Origin: UBA11051 sp964390495
GTDB taxonomy: Bacteria; Armatimonadota; Zipacnadia; Zipacnadales; UBA11051
Assembly (NCBI GenBank): GCA_964390495.1
Contig: CAYMIN010000014.1
Location: 1-64,000 of the forward strand
Direction: 5' to 3'
DNA: 64,000 nt
Shown here: piece after piece, positions 16,981 through 25,654 of the stretch
Layout of the letters: each line of letters starts with the position of its first letter
Numbering within the stretch: the first letter of the stretch is position 1
Notes under the pieces: model-generated
The model's database searches: none
Told to the model about the DNA's origin: nothing
The model's input: only the letters and a program-made list of their open reading frames with translations
Program-made: the position numbers and the translations under genes

Positions 16981-19449
16981 TCACACCGCCAGCCGCTGCA
17001 GGCGCTGGTTCAGCCGCAGCAGCTTCTGACGCGCTCGCAGGGCCACTCGCAGGTCGGGGTGCGTCGCCTCCAATTGCCACTGAGCGCGGTGCATAACCGG
17101 CTCCACGACATAGACCGGCCTGCCCATCACCGGCGGCAGCTTCTGGATGTAGCGCTCGATCCGGATCGGCCGCAGGGCTGCGCCGACGTCATGGAAGGTC
17201 GCCTTGGCAGTCTGATCGGTCTGCATGATCTCCATCATGCGAACGAACTGGCGCTCGGCCCATTCGTCGCCGGCCGCCCGCATTAACTGCCAGTGGTTCA
17301 ATGCCGCATCCATATCGTCCGGCCCGTTGCGCAGCATATGGGCCAGACCGATGTTGCCGTGGAGCACCGGGTTGTGAGGCTCGAGACGCAGGGCTTGGGT
17401 GAAGTAGTGGATGGCGGTGGAAAGCATTCGCCGGGCCTTCTCCATCATCGTCTTACTGGCGGTCGATTCGCCTGTAGAACGGCCCGCCTGGGCCTCTTCA
17501 TATAGATTCTGGCCCTGTTTAGCGTAGATCAGGGCCAGACTGTTGTTGGCATCCACGCTGGTCTCGAGTTGTACCAGTCGCCGCAGCGCCTTCATGGTAT
17601 CGTCTACCTGACCGAGCTGATAGCAGGCCATCCCCAGGTTGTTGAAGACGTCCGGGTCCGCGGAGGTGTCAGCAGCCGCCTTCTCCAGGTGCGTGCGCCC
17701 GTGCCGCAAGAGCCGCCGGGCCTCGGGTATCAGCTCCTCCCGCCCCATACCCCGGTCCTCCTGGACTCTCATGCCTGCCGCGACATAGGCAGTGCCTGCG
17801 CACAGACGAGCGCCGGAGTCGGCAGGCAGAAGCTTGGCCGCCTCCTCGAAATGCTGAGCGGCGAGATCGGGCTCGCCGGCCAGGTAATATGCCAGTCCCA
17901 GGTTGAGGCGGGCCTCGGCTGCAATCGCCTCCTTGTGCGCCAGGTTCTGTTCAAAGGCCTGGATACTGGACCGCAGAGCGTTGTGAAACAGCTCCTGTTC
18001 GGTGGGATTCATATCCCGCTTGCGGCGCTCCAAAGCGACCATCAACTGCGTCACACCGAGGTCGAACAGCAGTTGCGCGTCATCGCGGCGGCCCTCCTCG
18101 AGGCCTTTGAGCACCGCCAGGGCCTCCTCCAAGCGCCCTCCGGCTACCGCGGCCCGGGCTGCATTGACGGTTCCGGCCACGCTCACTGACCCGATCTCCA
18201 GCACGCGCCGGAAGTACTCGTCGGCCTGCTCGTAATTGCCCAAACGCCATTCCAGCGCGCCCAGACTGGTCAGGGCGTCGGCGTTATCGGGTCGCTGGGC
18301 GATCGCCATTTCCTCGTACTCGCGCGCCTGGCCGTGCTCGCCCGTCGCCTCCCAGGCCACCGCCGCATTATGCCACCCCAATCCCAGCAGCGGGTCCTCA
18401 GCAGGCACCTCGTGGAACAGGTCTATGGCCTCCTCCTCGCGCCCCTGATGAATCTGCACGCATCCCTGATTGATGATTGCGCCGGCGTGGCGCGCATCAA
18501 GGCGCCTGACCCGGTTCAGAACCCTTTCCGCCGTTCCATAATTCCCCCGCACAGCCAGCAATGCTCCCAGGTCGCTGAGGATGTCGGGGTCGGTGGGCGC
18601 GAACTGCGCTGCAGCAGCCAGATTCACCAGCGCCGTCTGCGGCTCGTTTTGATCAAAGGCCAGCACGCCCAAATTGGCCTGAGCATGGGGATAGAGGGGC
18701 TGCTCGGCCAGCGCCAGTTGCAGGTAACTCCTGGCCTCCGCCGCGTTGTCAAGCTGCATCTGGCGCACGGCCACGTTATTCAGCGCCCGCGCGCCGGCAG
18801 CCTGCAACATAGCTTCCAGTGAGCCCGGCAGCTCCACGTCAGGGGGCATCTCGGCCAACAGGGTGGCGAGGTTGCTCAGACTCATCGGGTCTTCCGGCTG
18901 TTCGCTCAAGGCTTCCGCCAGCGCCGCCGCCGCCTCTTGCCACTGTCCTCGTTCCGCCGCTGCTGCTGCGAAGGCATTCAGCAGTTGCCTATCACCGCCG
19001 GCCTCAGAGCGCGCCTGGGACAGGCATCTAAGTGCTTCCTCACCGCCTCCCCGCAGATAGTGGGCGATACCCAGGTTGGCAAGCTGCTGGGGCTCGGAGC
19101 TATCCGCCAGCAGCCGCCGGGCCCGCTCGGCTCGCTGGTTGACCAGCGCCCGCCAGTGATTCGCAACCGTCCGGTACCACTCCCGGAGCAGGAAGTGGAA
19201 GGCGAACCGGGGGATGGCGATTGCCAAATAGCCGAGAGCTGCGCCGCCGAGACCACCGATAGCGAGGGTAAGCCACGCCCGTTCCAGCGAAACGCCTCGG
19301 GCATACAGCACCCCGAGGCCGGCACCGATCACTACGCCTGCTGCGGTGGTGAGCAGTCTCCGGCGGCGCCGCGGCAACACTGCACGCATCCTGCCGCCGC
19401 GCCCAGCCCTTGGGCGCTTGTCCCGGGTCGTCTCAGCGTGGCTGCTCAT
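16981..19449 (-). CDS. Membrane-anchored tetratricopeptide repeat protein
   Basis: 822 residues. An Arg-rich N-terminus is followed by two hydrophobic segments (about 32-50 and 58-80), placing the rest on one face of the membrane. From about residue 115 to 690 many TPR-type helical pairs can be read (for example LANLGIAHYLRGGGEEALRC, LSDLGALLAVRGNYGTAERV, LTSLGALEWRLGNYEQADEY, VFNNLGMACYQLGQVDDTMK). The last 80 residues are basic and not TPR. TPR arrays hold protein complexes; no enzyme domain is visible. A GGTGAGG motif precedes the ATG. Confidence 0.88.
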   Translation of the reverse strand: MSSHAETTRDKRPRAGRGGRMRAVLPRRRRRLLTTAAGVVIGAGLGVLYARGVSLERAWLTLAIGGLGGAALGYLAIAIPRFAFHFLLREWYRTVANHWRALVNQRAERARRLLADSSEPQQLANLGIAHYLRGGGEEALRCLSQARSEAGGDRQLLNAFAAAAAERGQWQEAAAALAEALSEQPEDPMSLSNLATLLAEMPPDVELPGSLEAMLQAAGARALNNVAVRQMQLDNAAEARSYLQLALAEQPLYPHAQANLGVLAFDQNEPQTALVNLAAAAQFAPTDPDILSDLGALLAVRGNYGTAERVLNRVRRLDARHAGAIINQGCVQIHQGREEEAIDLFHEVPAEDPLLGLGWHNAAVAWEATGEHGQAREYEEMAIAQRPDNADALTSLGALEWRLGNYEQADEYFRRVLEIGSVSVAGTVNAARAAVAGGRLEEALAVLKGLEEGRRDDAQLLFDLGVTQLMVALERRKRDMNPTEQELFHNALRSSIQAFEQNLAHKEAIAAEARLNLGLAYYLAGEPDLAAQHFEEAAKLLPADSGARLCAGTAYVAAGMRVQEDRGMGREELIPEARRLLRHGRTHLEKAAADTSADPDVFNNLGMACYQLGQVDDTMKALRRLVQLETSVDANNSLALIYAKQGQNLYEEAQAGRSTGESTASKTMMEKARRMLSTAIHYFTQALRLEPHNPVLHGNIGLAHMLRNGPDDMDAALNHWQLMRAAGDEWAERQFVRMMEIMQTDQTAKATFHDVGAALRPIRIERYIQKLPPVMGRPVYVVEPVMHRAQWQLEATHPDLRVALRARQKLLRLNQRLQRLAV

Positions 19450-19503
19450 CCGTCCTCACCCTCTCTCCTCCGGGCGAAGCTCACCCCCCAGCGACACGAT
19501 TAA

Positions 19504-19532
19504 AGTCTAGTCCATAGTCAACTCCTAGTCAA
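19504..19532 (-). promoter_or_regulatory. Probable promoter of the TPR protein gene
   Basis: Minus-strand TTGACT (19532-19527), 17-base spacer and TAGACT (19509-19504). The predicted start near 19497 leaves a leader of about 48 bases. The -10 box matches at 4 of 6 positions, so this is a moderate call. Confidence 0.45.
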
Positions 19533-19799
19533 TTTTACCCATTTCCCCCATCAGCTACTCATTCCCCGCCGCCGAGTCCGTGAGATTCGAGTTACAACAC
19601 CTGACTATTCGCCTTCTCAACTGCCAAGCTGTTGTAGTTTCAGCGCCGGTCGCTCACAATCCTTCTCAGAACGCGTCCCAAAAGCCTGGATCAGGCTGCG
19701 GCGGCAGGTCTCCAGGCCTCACAGCGGGGCTCCTTGGCGCGCCTGAAGGCTGGTACTGGCGGCGCTTTTGGAGGCATTTCGGGGCGCTGATGGGCCAGC

Positions 19800-19828
19800 T
19801 TGACACCCCCTTTTTCGTACTATATAAT
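19800..19828 (+). promoter_or_regulatory. Perfect consensus sigma70 promoter
   Basis: TTGACA at 19800-19805, a 17-base spacer and TATAAT at 19823-19828: 12 of 12 consensus bases at ideal spacing. Predicted start near 19835. The first gene downstream on this strand begins at 20158, so either the mla-like mRNA has a leader of about 320 bases or a separate RNA is made here. Confidence 0.85.
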
Positions 19829-20157
19829 GACCCTGGAAGCGGGCTACAAGGCCTACACGCAGGCGCTTGGTGCCTCAGCGGGCTGTCTCTTGGCGGCTAA
19901 CTCGCAGTCTTCCATCTCCAGGTCTTCGAAGACGCCACAGTTATTGCAGCAACCCACCTGGTTCATCTCTGTGCCTGTAGGGCGTTCATTTGCCGACTGG
20001 GCGATCAGTCGCGTGCCGAGCCAGCGGGCCTACTTGGGTGCTGGAGCACATGCACCGGCGCAGGTCTGATACTACGGCGCGGGCGGCCAGCTTGGAGTTG
20101 CGCCCGCAATCATCATCGTTTTGACAGACTGCCTTGGCCGGTGGGGAGCAAGATAAC

Positions 20158-20928
20158 TTGTTCGCTTGGGTTGGACGCGCTGTAATCAATCTGCTGCAGT
20201 TCCTCGGGGCCACCTTCATTCTCAACAACCGGGTTCTGGCGGGGATCCTAAGGGGCCGTGTCGAGTACCAGACAACCGTCACTCAGATCGCCCATGTCGG
20301 CGTCAACTCCCTGCCCATTGTGACGGTTACCATGCTGTTTTCAGGCATGGTTTTCGCCTACCATACAGCGACGCGGGCTAGCATGATGGGAGTCGGCAGC
20401 CTGGTGGGATGGCTGGTTGCGGAGACGATGTGCCGCGAAATCGGGCCGGTGTTCACCTCGATCGTGATATCAGCCCGGGCCGGCTCCGCAATGACGGCGG
20501 AGTTGGGCACCATGAAAGTGACCGAGCAGATTGACGCTCTGCGCGCCATCGCTGTCAATCCTATCCATTACCTGGTGGTTCCCCGCTACTTGGCGTGCCT
20601 GGTGATGGTGCCGATTATGGTTCTGATCGGGGATACAATCGGCGTGCTGGGCGGCTATCTACTGGGCGTGTTCGTGCCCCAAATCAACCAGCAGGCTTAT
20701 CTGGCCAATATTCCCGGCAGACTCGAGCTATGGACCGTCTCCGCCGGCATCATCAAGGCGGTGGCATTCGCCATCATCATCGCGATAGTAAGCTGCTACG
20801 AGGGCCTGAGCTGCAAAATGGCTTCGGTGGAGGTCGGAAAGGCGACCACCCGCTCGGTCGTCTATTGCATCATGCTGATATTCGCAGCCAACTTCATCCT
20901 GACCATGATCCTATACCGCGCATCATGA
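20158..20928 (+). CDS. mlaE: MlaE-family ABC lipid transporter permease
   Basis: 256 residues from a TTG at 20158 with GGGGAG 9 bases upstream; an earlier in-frame TTG at 20134 has no such site. Several hydrophobic helices and the MlaE hallmarks are present: GMVFAYHTA, REIGPVFTSIVISARAGSAM, AELGTMKVTEQIDALRAIAV and the NPIHYLVVPRYLA segment. MlaE is the permease of the inner-membrane MCE complex that moves phospholipid between inner and outer membranes. It overlaps the ATPase gene by ATGA. Confidence 0.92.
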   Translation: MFAWVGRAVINLLQFLGATFILNNRVLAGILRGRVEYQTTVTQIAHVGVNSLPIVTVTMLFSGMVFAYHTATRASMMGVGSLVGWLVAETMCREIGPVFTSIVISARAGSAMTAELGTMKVTEQIDALRAIAVNPIHYLVVPRYLACLVMVPIMVLIGDTIGVLGGYLLGVFVPQINQQAYLANIPGRLELWTVSAGIIKAVAFAIIIAIVSCYEGLSCKMASVEVGKATTRSVVYCIMLIFAANFILTMILYRAS

Positions 20929-21737
20929 CACAGGCAATCGCAGTTCAGCAGGAGGCGCCAATCGTCCGCGTGGAGGACCTCCACTACGAGGTCGGCGGCA
21001 GCGTGATCCTGACCGGCATCAGCTTTGAGGTGTACTCAGGTGAGGTCTTCGGCGTCATGGGCATGTCCGGCTCCGGCAAGAGCACGCTGTTACGGTGCCT
21101 GATGGGGCTGGTGGAGGCCAGTTCGGGCACTATCGAGATTGACGGAGAAAACATCGTCAGCCGGACCGAGGACGAGCTTAACCGAGTGAGGGCCAAGATG
21201 GGGATGTGCTTCCAACAGGCGGCGCTATTCGACTCGATGACAGTGAACGAGAATATCGGCTTCGGGCCTAAGCGCCGCACCAAGCTGTCGCACGACGAGA
21301 TTGCCCAGCGAGTGGCGGAGCATCTCGAAATCGTCGGCCTCAGCGGCTTCGGCGATTACATGCCCGCGGACCTTTCCGGCGGCATGAAGAAGCGCGTGGG
21401 GGTGGCCCGCGCTCTCATCATGCGGCCCAAGATCATGCTCTACGATGAGCCCACCAGCGGTCTCGACCCGATTATTGCCGGCCAGATCAACAGCCTGATC
21501 CTCCACCTACGCGACCAGTTCGACACTACCTCCATCGTAGTCACCCACGAGGTGGACCGGCTCTTTGCCATAGCCGACCGCGTCCTGATGCTCCACGCCC
21601 GCACGGTTGTGGCCTGCGATACGCCCGAGCACCTCCTGCGTTCGGACAATCCAAAGGTCAGGCAGTTCATTGCGGGTGACATGGAGGGCCCGATGGCTAC
21701 CGGCTTCCCTACGCCGGCGACCGCGGTTACCCAATGA
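20925..21737 (+). CDS. mlaF: MlaF-family ABC transporter ATP-binding protein
   Basis: 270 residues starting at an ATG that overlaps the mlaE stop by 4 bases. Walker A is GMSGSGKS (46-53), the Q loop lies in MCFQQAALFDSMTV, the ABC signature is LSGGMKKRVGVARAL, Walker B is IMLYDEPTSGLDP and the switch histidine is in VVTHE. The Gly-Met-Lys-Lys version of the signature is typical of MlaF/Ttg2A-type ATPases. It powers lipid transport with the MlaE-like permease and the MCE protein next to it. Confidence 0.93.
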   Translation: MTQAIAVQQEAPIVRVEDLHYEVGGSVILTGISFEVYSGEVFGVMGMSGSGKSTLLRCLMGLVEASSGTIEIDGENIVSRTEDELNRVRAKMGMCFQQAALFDSMTVNENIGFGPKRRTKLSHDEIAQRVAEHLEIVGLSGFGDYMPADLSGGMKKRVGVARALIMRPKIMLYDEPTSGLDPIIAGQINSLILHLRDQFDTTSIVVTHEVDRLFAIADRVLMLHARTVVACDTPEHLLRSDNPKVRQFIAGDMEGPMATGFPTPATAVTQ

Positions 21738-21749
21738 GGTGAGTGGCAA

Positions 21750-23348
21750 TTGCACAATGAAGCCAAGGTCGGCGCGTTCTTCCTCGCCGCGATCATTTTG
21801 GCCACCGTGGTCTTCTTGTTCTTAAGTGACTACGCCAGCCGGCGCGCCAGTTTCATAGTCACCGCCCATTTCAAGGACATCGCCGGCCTCGAATCGGGCG
21901 CCGACGTGCGCCTCAGCGGCGTGCGTGTCGGGCGTGTGCTGAAGGTGGCGCTGGCTGAGGATGCCAACTTCCCCGGCCAGCCCGCCCAGGTAATCATGGC
22001 CATCAACCGTGATGTCATGGTGTTCAGCGGCGACCAATTCTTTGTGGATCAAGGCGCTCTGCTGGGCGACAAGTATATATCAATTGTCAGAACCAAGAAG
22101 AAGCAAAAGCAGCACCTGGGCAGCGGTGAACACGTAGCCGGTGCGGGCTTGATGGGCCTAGGCGGTCTCGCCCAGGACGCCCAGGAGTTGATCGCCAGCG
22201 CCAAGCTGACGCTCCATAATATCGAGAACACCTACGCCGGACCCGAGCGCGCACAGGAAATTGATCAGATCGTCAGCAGCGTCGTCTCGCTGACTGCGCG
22301 TGCTGACTTGGTTTCGATTGAGGCCCTCAGGTTTGCGCAAAACCTGGCCCAGATGTCCGCACAGACCCGTCCCGGACTGACCGAGATGTCGCGGAACCTC
22401 GCCGCCGCTTCCCGGTCCCTGCATAGCACCGTGGAGATGGTTCAGTACGCGATAGCGACCTCGCCGGTGCCTGCCAACGCCGCCAAGGCTTCTGACAACC
22501 TGACCCAGGCCACCGCGGACATCAAAGCCATCACCGCAAACCTGGCCGAGACCTTGGCCGACCCGGCCACCAGTGCGCGATTTGAGGACGCCATTCTCAG
22601 CCTCCACGCTGCCAGCCAGAACCTTGCCAGTCTCACCGAGAAGGCCAATCGGCTCATCAGCGACGATCAGGGCATCGGCGATGACCTTAAGCAGACCATG
22701 AGCCATTTGCGTCAGGCCACCGGCAATCTGGCCGAGACCAGCGCCCACATCAAAGAGGTTCTGACCGATCCCCAACTCACAGAGGACTTGCGGGTCTCAG
22801 TCGCGAAAACCAGGGAGACACTCGAGGAGGCGGCAAAGGTCGGCGAAACCGCCTCGCGGTCTCTGGACCGTGTTGACGGCACCATGGACCGCATCAGCGA
22901 GGCGCTTGACGCGGTTCGTCCCAACCGCACACAGATGCACGTTGCCGTCGAAGGTGCGACCGACCGCGGCCTCCGCGCCGATTTCAACGCAGACCTCTAT
23001 TACTCCCTGCGGGATCGCGACTTCTGGCGCATCGGGGCCTACGACGTTGCGCGCAATGAACGGCTCAATCTCCAAAAGTCCACGCCGCTTTCGGCGTTCG
23101 ACAGTCTGCGGATCGGGATCTTCGGCGGTAAGGCCGGCCTCGGATACGATAGGGCCCTCTCCGACAATCTGCAACTGCACGCCGATTTGTGGAATCCCGA
23201 TGCAGAGCGCCTCGACCTGCGCTTGCACTACCGCCTCCAACCCGGACTCGACTTGACGCTTGGCGGCTACGAAGTCTTTTCCGGCACCAGGCCGTTTCTC
23301 GGCCTGCGTTACTATCTCAGCGATTCCAAGGTAACGCCGCACGAATAG
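21750..23348 (+). CDS. MCE (MlaD-like) protein with C-terminal beta-rich extension
   Basis: 532 residues from a TTG with GAGGTGAG 6 bases upstream. One N-terminal membrane helix (8-26) is followed by a single MCE domain (about 36-115: FKDIAGLESGADVRLSGVRVGRV, YISI). Residues 140-390 are heptad-rich helix with many Asn-Leu-Ala repeats. The last 140 residues alternate short aromatic strands (RADFNADLYYSLRD, LGYDRALSDNLQLHADLW, LDLRLHYRL, FLGLRYYLSD), like outer-membrane barrel strands. E. coli MlaD is only about 180 residues. It is probably the substrate-binding and bridging subunit for the MlaE/F pair. Confidence 0.85.
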   Translation: MHNEAKVGAFFLAAIILATVVFLFLSDYASRRASFIVTAHFKDIAGLESGADVRLSGVRVGRVLKVALAEDANFPGQPAQVIMAINRDVMVFSGDQFFVDQGALLGDKYISIVRTKKKQKQHLGSGEHVAGAGLMGLGGLAQDAQELIASAKLTLHNIENTYAGPERAQEIDQIVSSVVSLTARADLVSIEALRFAQNLAQMSAQTRPGLTEMSRNLAAASRSLHSTVEMVQYAIATSPVPANAAKASDNLTQATADIKAITANLAETLADPATSARFEDAILSLHAASQNLASLTEKANRLISDDQGIGDDLKQTMSHLRQATGNLAETSAHIKEVLTDPQLTEDLRVSVAKTRETLEEAAKVGETASRSLDRVDGTMDRISEALDAVRPNRTQMHVAVEGATDRGLRADFNADLYYSLRDRDFWRIGAYDVARNERLNLQKSTPLSAFDSLRIGIFGGKAGLGYDRALSDNLQLHADLWNPDAERLDLRLHYRLQPGLDLTLGGYEVFSGTRPFLGLRYYLSDSKVTPHE

Positions 23349-23393
23349 CCGCCGGTCTTATGCATTTCTCGATAGTCTTAGGAGGACAATCTG

Positions 23394-24152
23394 ATGCGAG
23401 TTATATTCCTGCAGGATGTGGAACGAGTCGGCCACGAGGGCGATGTTCTGGAGGTCGCCGACGGCTATGCCCGCAACTATCTGATGCCGCGCGGCCTGGC
23501 CGTGAAGGCCTCCAAAGGCGGGCTCAAAGAACTCGAACAGCGCCGTGGCGCTATCCAGCAACGCGACCAGGAGAAGCGTGACAGCGCCGCCCATCTGGCC
23601 CGCGATCTCGCCCAGAATACCATTGTCGTCAAGGCAACCGTTGGCGAGGCTGAGCGACTCCACGGCCAGGTTACCGCCCAGCAAATCGCGGAGGCCGCTC
23701 TCGAGCAACTCGGCCTCGAGGTTGACCGCCGCGACATTGAGATCCCCGAGCCGATCAGGCACCTCGGCAACTACCTTATCAGCGCCCGACTTTATAAGGA
23801 TGTGCGCGCCGAGCTGCCCGTATCGGTCATCGCCGATAGCGAAGCCGAGGCAGAAGCCGAAGTTGAAGCCGAGGCAGAAGCCGAGGCAGAAGCCGAAGCA
23901 GAAGCCGAAGTTGAAGCCGAGGCAGAAGCCGAAACCGAGGTTGAAGCCGAGGCAGAAGCCGAAGTTGAAGCCGAGGCAGAAGCCGAAGTTGAAGCCGAGG
24001 CAGAAACCGAAGTTGAAGCCGAAGTTGAAGCCGAGGCAGAAGCCGAAGTTGAAGCCGAGGCAGAAGCCGAGGCAGAAGCCGAAGTCTCCGATGAGACTGC
24101 CGAAGCTACCGAGCCGGCCGAGGACCAAGTGACCGATGAAGAGGCGGAATAA
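23394..24152 (+). CDS. rplI: Large subunit ribosomal protein bL9 with Glu-Ala repeat tail
   Basis: 252 residues with AGGAGG 8 bases before the ATG. Residues 1-147 are a complete bL9 (usual length about 150): MRVIFLQDVERVGHEGDV, the NYLMPRGLAV signature, the long connecting helix and the C-terminal domain ending LPVSVIA. Residues 149-252 are an added tail of alternating Glu-Ala and Glu-Val, then a short SDETAEATEPAEDQ end. The tail DNA is a tandem repeat. L9 lies at the side of the L1 stalk and limits frameshifting; the tail function is unknown. It leads an operon with dnaB and purine genes. Confidence 0.93.
   Translation: MRVIFLQDVERVGHEGDVLEVADGYARNYLMPRGLAVKASKGGLKELEQRRGAIQQRDQEKRDSAAHLARDLAQNTIVVKATVGEAERLHGQVTAQQIAEAALEQLGLEVDRRDIEIPEPIRHLGNYLISARLYKDVRAELPVSVIADSEAEAEAEVEAEAEAEAEAEAEAEVEAEAEAETEVEAEAEAEVEAEAEAEVEAEAETEVEAEVEAEAEAEVEAEAEAEAEAEVSDETAEATEPAEDQVTDEEAE
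23838..24087 (+). repeat. Tandem repeat encoding the L9 acidic tail
   Basis: Hexamers GAAGCC, GAGGCA and GAAGTT alternate, with a recurring 24-base unit of the form GCCGAGGCAGAA plus GCCGAAGTTGAA. The array stays in frame throughout. It is a candidate variable-number repeat between related strains. Confidence 0.85.
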
Positions 24153-24215
24153 GCCGTCTGGCGCGCCCGGCTGCCCGGCCGGGGCACTCTCGTCGGACAA
24201 GGAGGGGCACTGCTA

Positions 24216-25640
24216 GTGGCTAACCCTGGCAAAGGCGGCTTCTCAGGAGACTCACCGGACCGCCTGCCACCACAGGACCTGGATGCCGAGCAGGCTACTC
24301 TGGGCGCGATGCTGGTGGCCGAGGAAGCCGCTGGCCTGACCTTCAGTATTGTCGAGGCGGCCGACTTCTACCGAGAAGCCCATCGTGTGATCTTCGCGGC
24401 CATGAAACGGGCCGCCGACCGCAACGAGCCGGTGGACCTCGTCACCGTCAGCGCCGAACTCCGCCGCAACGGGCAGTTGGAGGAAGTCGGCGGCGGGCAG
24501 TACCTGACCGCCCTGATTAACGAGGTGCCCACCGCCGCCCATGTCACCCGCTATGCCGCCATCGTCGCCGAGAAATCAGTGCTGCGCAAGTTGATGAATG
24601 CCGGCAGTGAGATCCAGGCGATGGCGTATGAGAACCCGGATGATGTCAGTGAGCTTCTCGACCGCGCCGAGACCAAGATCTTCAACCTGGCCCAGCGCCG
24701 TGTCCGAGGCGATTTCAGCCCGATCGGGCCGCTGTTGGCTGAGACCTATGACAAGCTCGACGAGGTCTATCGCAAGCCCGGCCAGATCTCCGGCATCTCT
24801 ACCGGCCTCAAGGGCCTCGATGATCTCACGCACGGTCTGCAGAATGGCGATCTGGTAATCATTGCCGGCCGCCCCTCGATGGGCAAGACCTCGCTGGCCA
24901 TCAACAATCTATGCGCCCAGGCCGCTATTCACGAGCAGGTGCCCGTGGGCATCTTCAGCCTCGAAATGTCCAAGATGATGCTGACCGAATCGATGCTTTG
25001 CAGCCTGGCCCGCGTCAACGCTTGGCGTCTGCGCCGAGGGCTGATTGATGACGACGACTGGAAAAAGATCGGCCATGCTTTGTCGTTTCTGCCGAATGCG
25101 CCGATCTTTATTGACGATACGCCGGGGCTGCCGATACTGGAGCTGCGCTCCAAGGCGCGCCGCCTCAAGTCACAGCAGGACGTGGGCCTGATAATCATTG
25201 ATTACCTCCAGCTAATCGGCGGCGAGACCGTACGCGCTTACGAGAGCCGCCACCAGGAAGTCTCCAGCGTAGCCCGCGCCCTCAAGGGCATGGCCAGAGA
25301 ACTGGACATCCCCGTCGTCGCCCTCTCGCAGTTGAGCCGCCGCGTCGAGCAGCGCGAAGATAAGCGGCCGATACTCTCCGACTTGGCCGAAAGCGGCTCC
25401 ATCGAGGCCGAGGCCGACCTGGTTAGCTTCCTCTACCGCGAGGCCTACTACGACCGCCGCCAGCGTGCCCAAGATAGCGCCGCCGAAGGCGAAACACCCG
25501 AGCAACGCGCCGCGATCATGGACGAACCCGATGAGGCGGAAATACTCATCTCCAAACACCGTAATGGCCCGGTCGGCGACGTCAAGCTGATGTTCGATAA
25601 GAAATACCGCGTCTTCTATGACCTAGACCGCTACAGATGA
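24216..25640 (+). CDS. dnaB: Replicative DNA helicase DnaB
   Basis: 474 residues from a GTG with AAGGAGG 10 bases upstream. The N-terminal DnaG-interacting domain (about 18-120) begins PPQDLDAEQATLGAML. The RecA-type motor has Walker A GRPSMGKTS, the FSLEMSKMMLTESMLCS segment, Walker B LIIIDYLQLI and the RHQEVSSVARALKGMARELD and LSQLSRRVEQRED motifs, ending KHRNGPVGDVKLMFD. DnaB is the hexameric helicase that opens the replication fork. The rplI-dnaB order is conserved in many bacteria. No intein interrupts the motor domain. Confidence 0.96.
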   Translation: MANPGKGGFSGDSPDRLPPQDLDAEQATLGAMLVAEEAAGLTFSIVEAADFYREAHRVIFAAMKRAADRNEPVDLVTVSAELRRNGQLEEVGGGQYLTALINEVPTAAHVTRYAAIVAEKSVLRKLMNAGSEIQAMAYENPDDVSELLDRAETKIFNLAQRRVRGDFSPIGPLLAETYDKLDEVYRKPGQISGISTGLKGLDDLTHGLQNGDLVIIAGRPSMGKTSLAINNLCAQAAIHEQVPVGIFSLEMSKMMLTESMLCSLARVNAWRLRRGLIDDDDWKKIGHALSFLPNAPIFIDDTPGLPILELRSKARRLKSQQDVGLIIIDYLQLIGGETVRAYESRHQEVSSVARALKGMARELDIPVVALSQLSRRVEQREDKRPILSDLAESGSIEAEADLVSFLYREAYYDRRQRAQDSAAEGETPEQRAAIMDEPDEAEILISKHRNGPVGDVKLMFDKKYRVFYDLDRYR

Positions 25641-25654
25641 ACAGGTGAGACTTG

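Larger units (their letters stand above)
19450..20157. other. Divergent intergenic region between the TPR gene and the mla-like operon
   Basis: About 700 bases. It contains a probable minus-strand promoter for the TPR gene (19504-19532), the perfect plus-strand promoter at 19800-19828, about 320 bases of leader before mlaE, and a small minus-strand Cys-rich reading frame at 19853-19966. I see no coding potential in 19535-19800. Confidence 0.6.

Noticed and set aside
19827..20069. Plus-strand reading frame starting within the -10 box
   Set aside because: Its ATG lies upstream of the predicted transcription start and the protein shows no recognisable feature.
19830..20120. 6S RNA, tmRNA, SRP RNA or RNase P RNA downstream of the perfect promoter
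   Set aside because: None of the conserved sequence signatures of these RNAs is visible, and the two ends do not pair.
20121..20157. Second promoter TTGACA just before mlaE
   Set aside because: No -10 box occurs at 16-18 bases; the nearest candidate is 25 bases away.
23838..24087. Possible CRISPR array
   Set aside because: The repeats are contiguous, short and coding, with no unique spacers.
23358..24200. 280-codon minus-strand frame with repeating Phe-Gly-Phe-Cys-Leu
   Set aside because: It is the complement of the L9 acidic repeat array and is explained by that.
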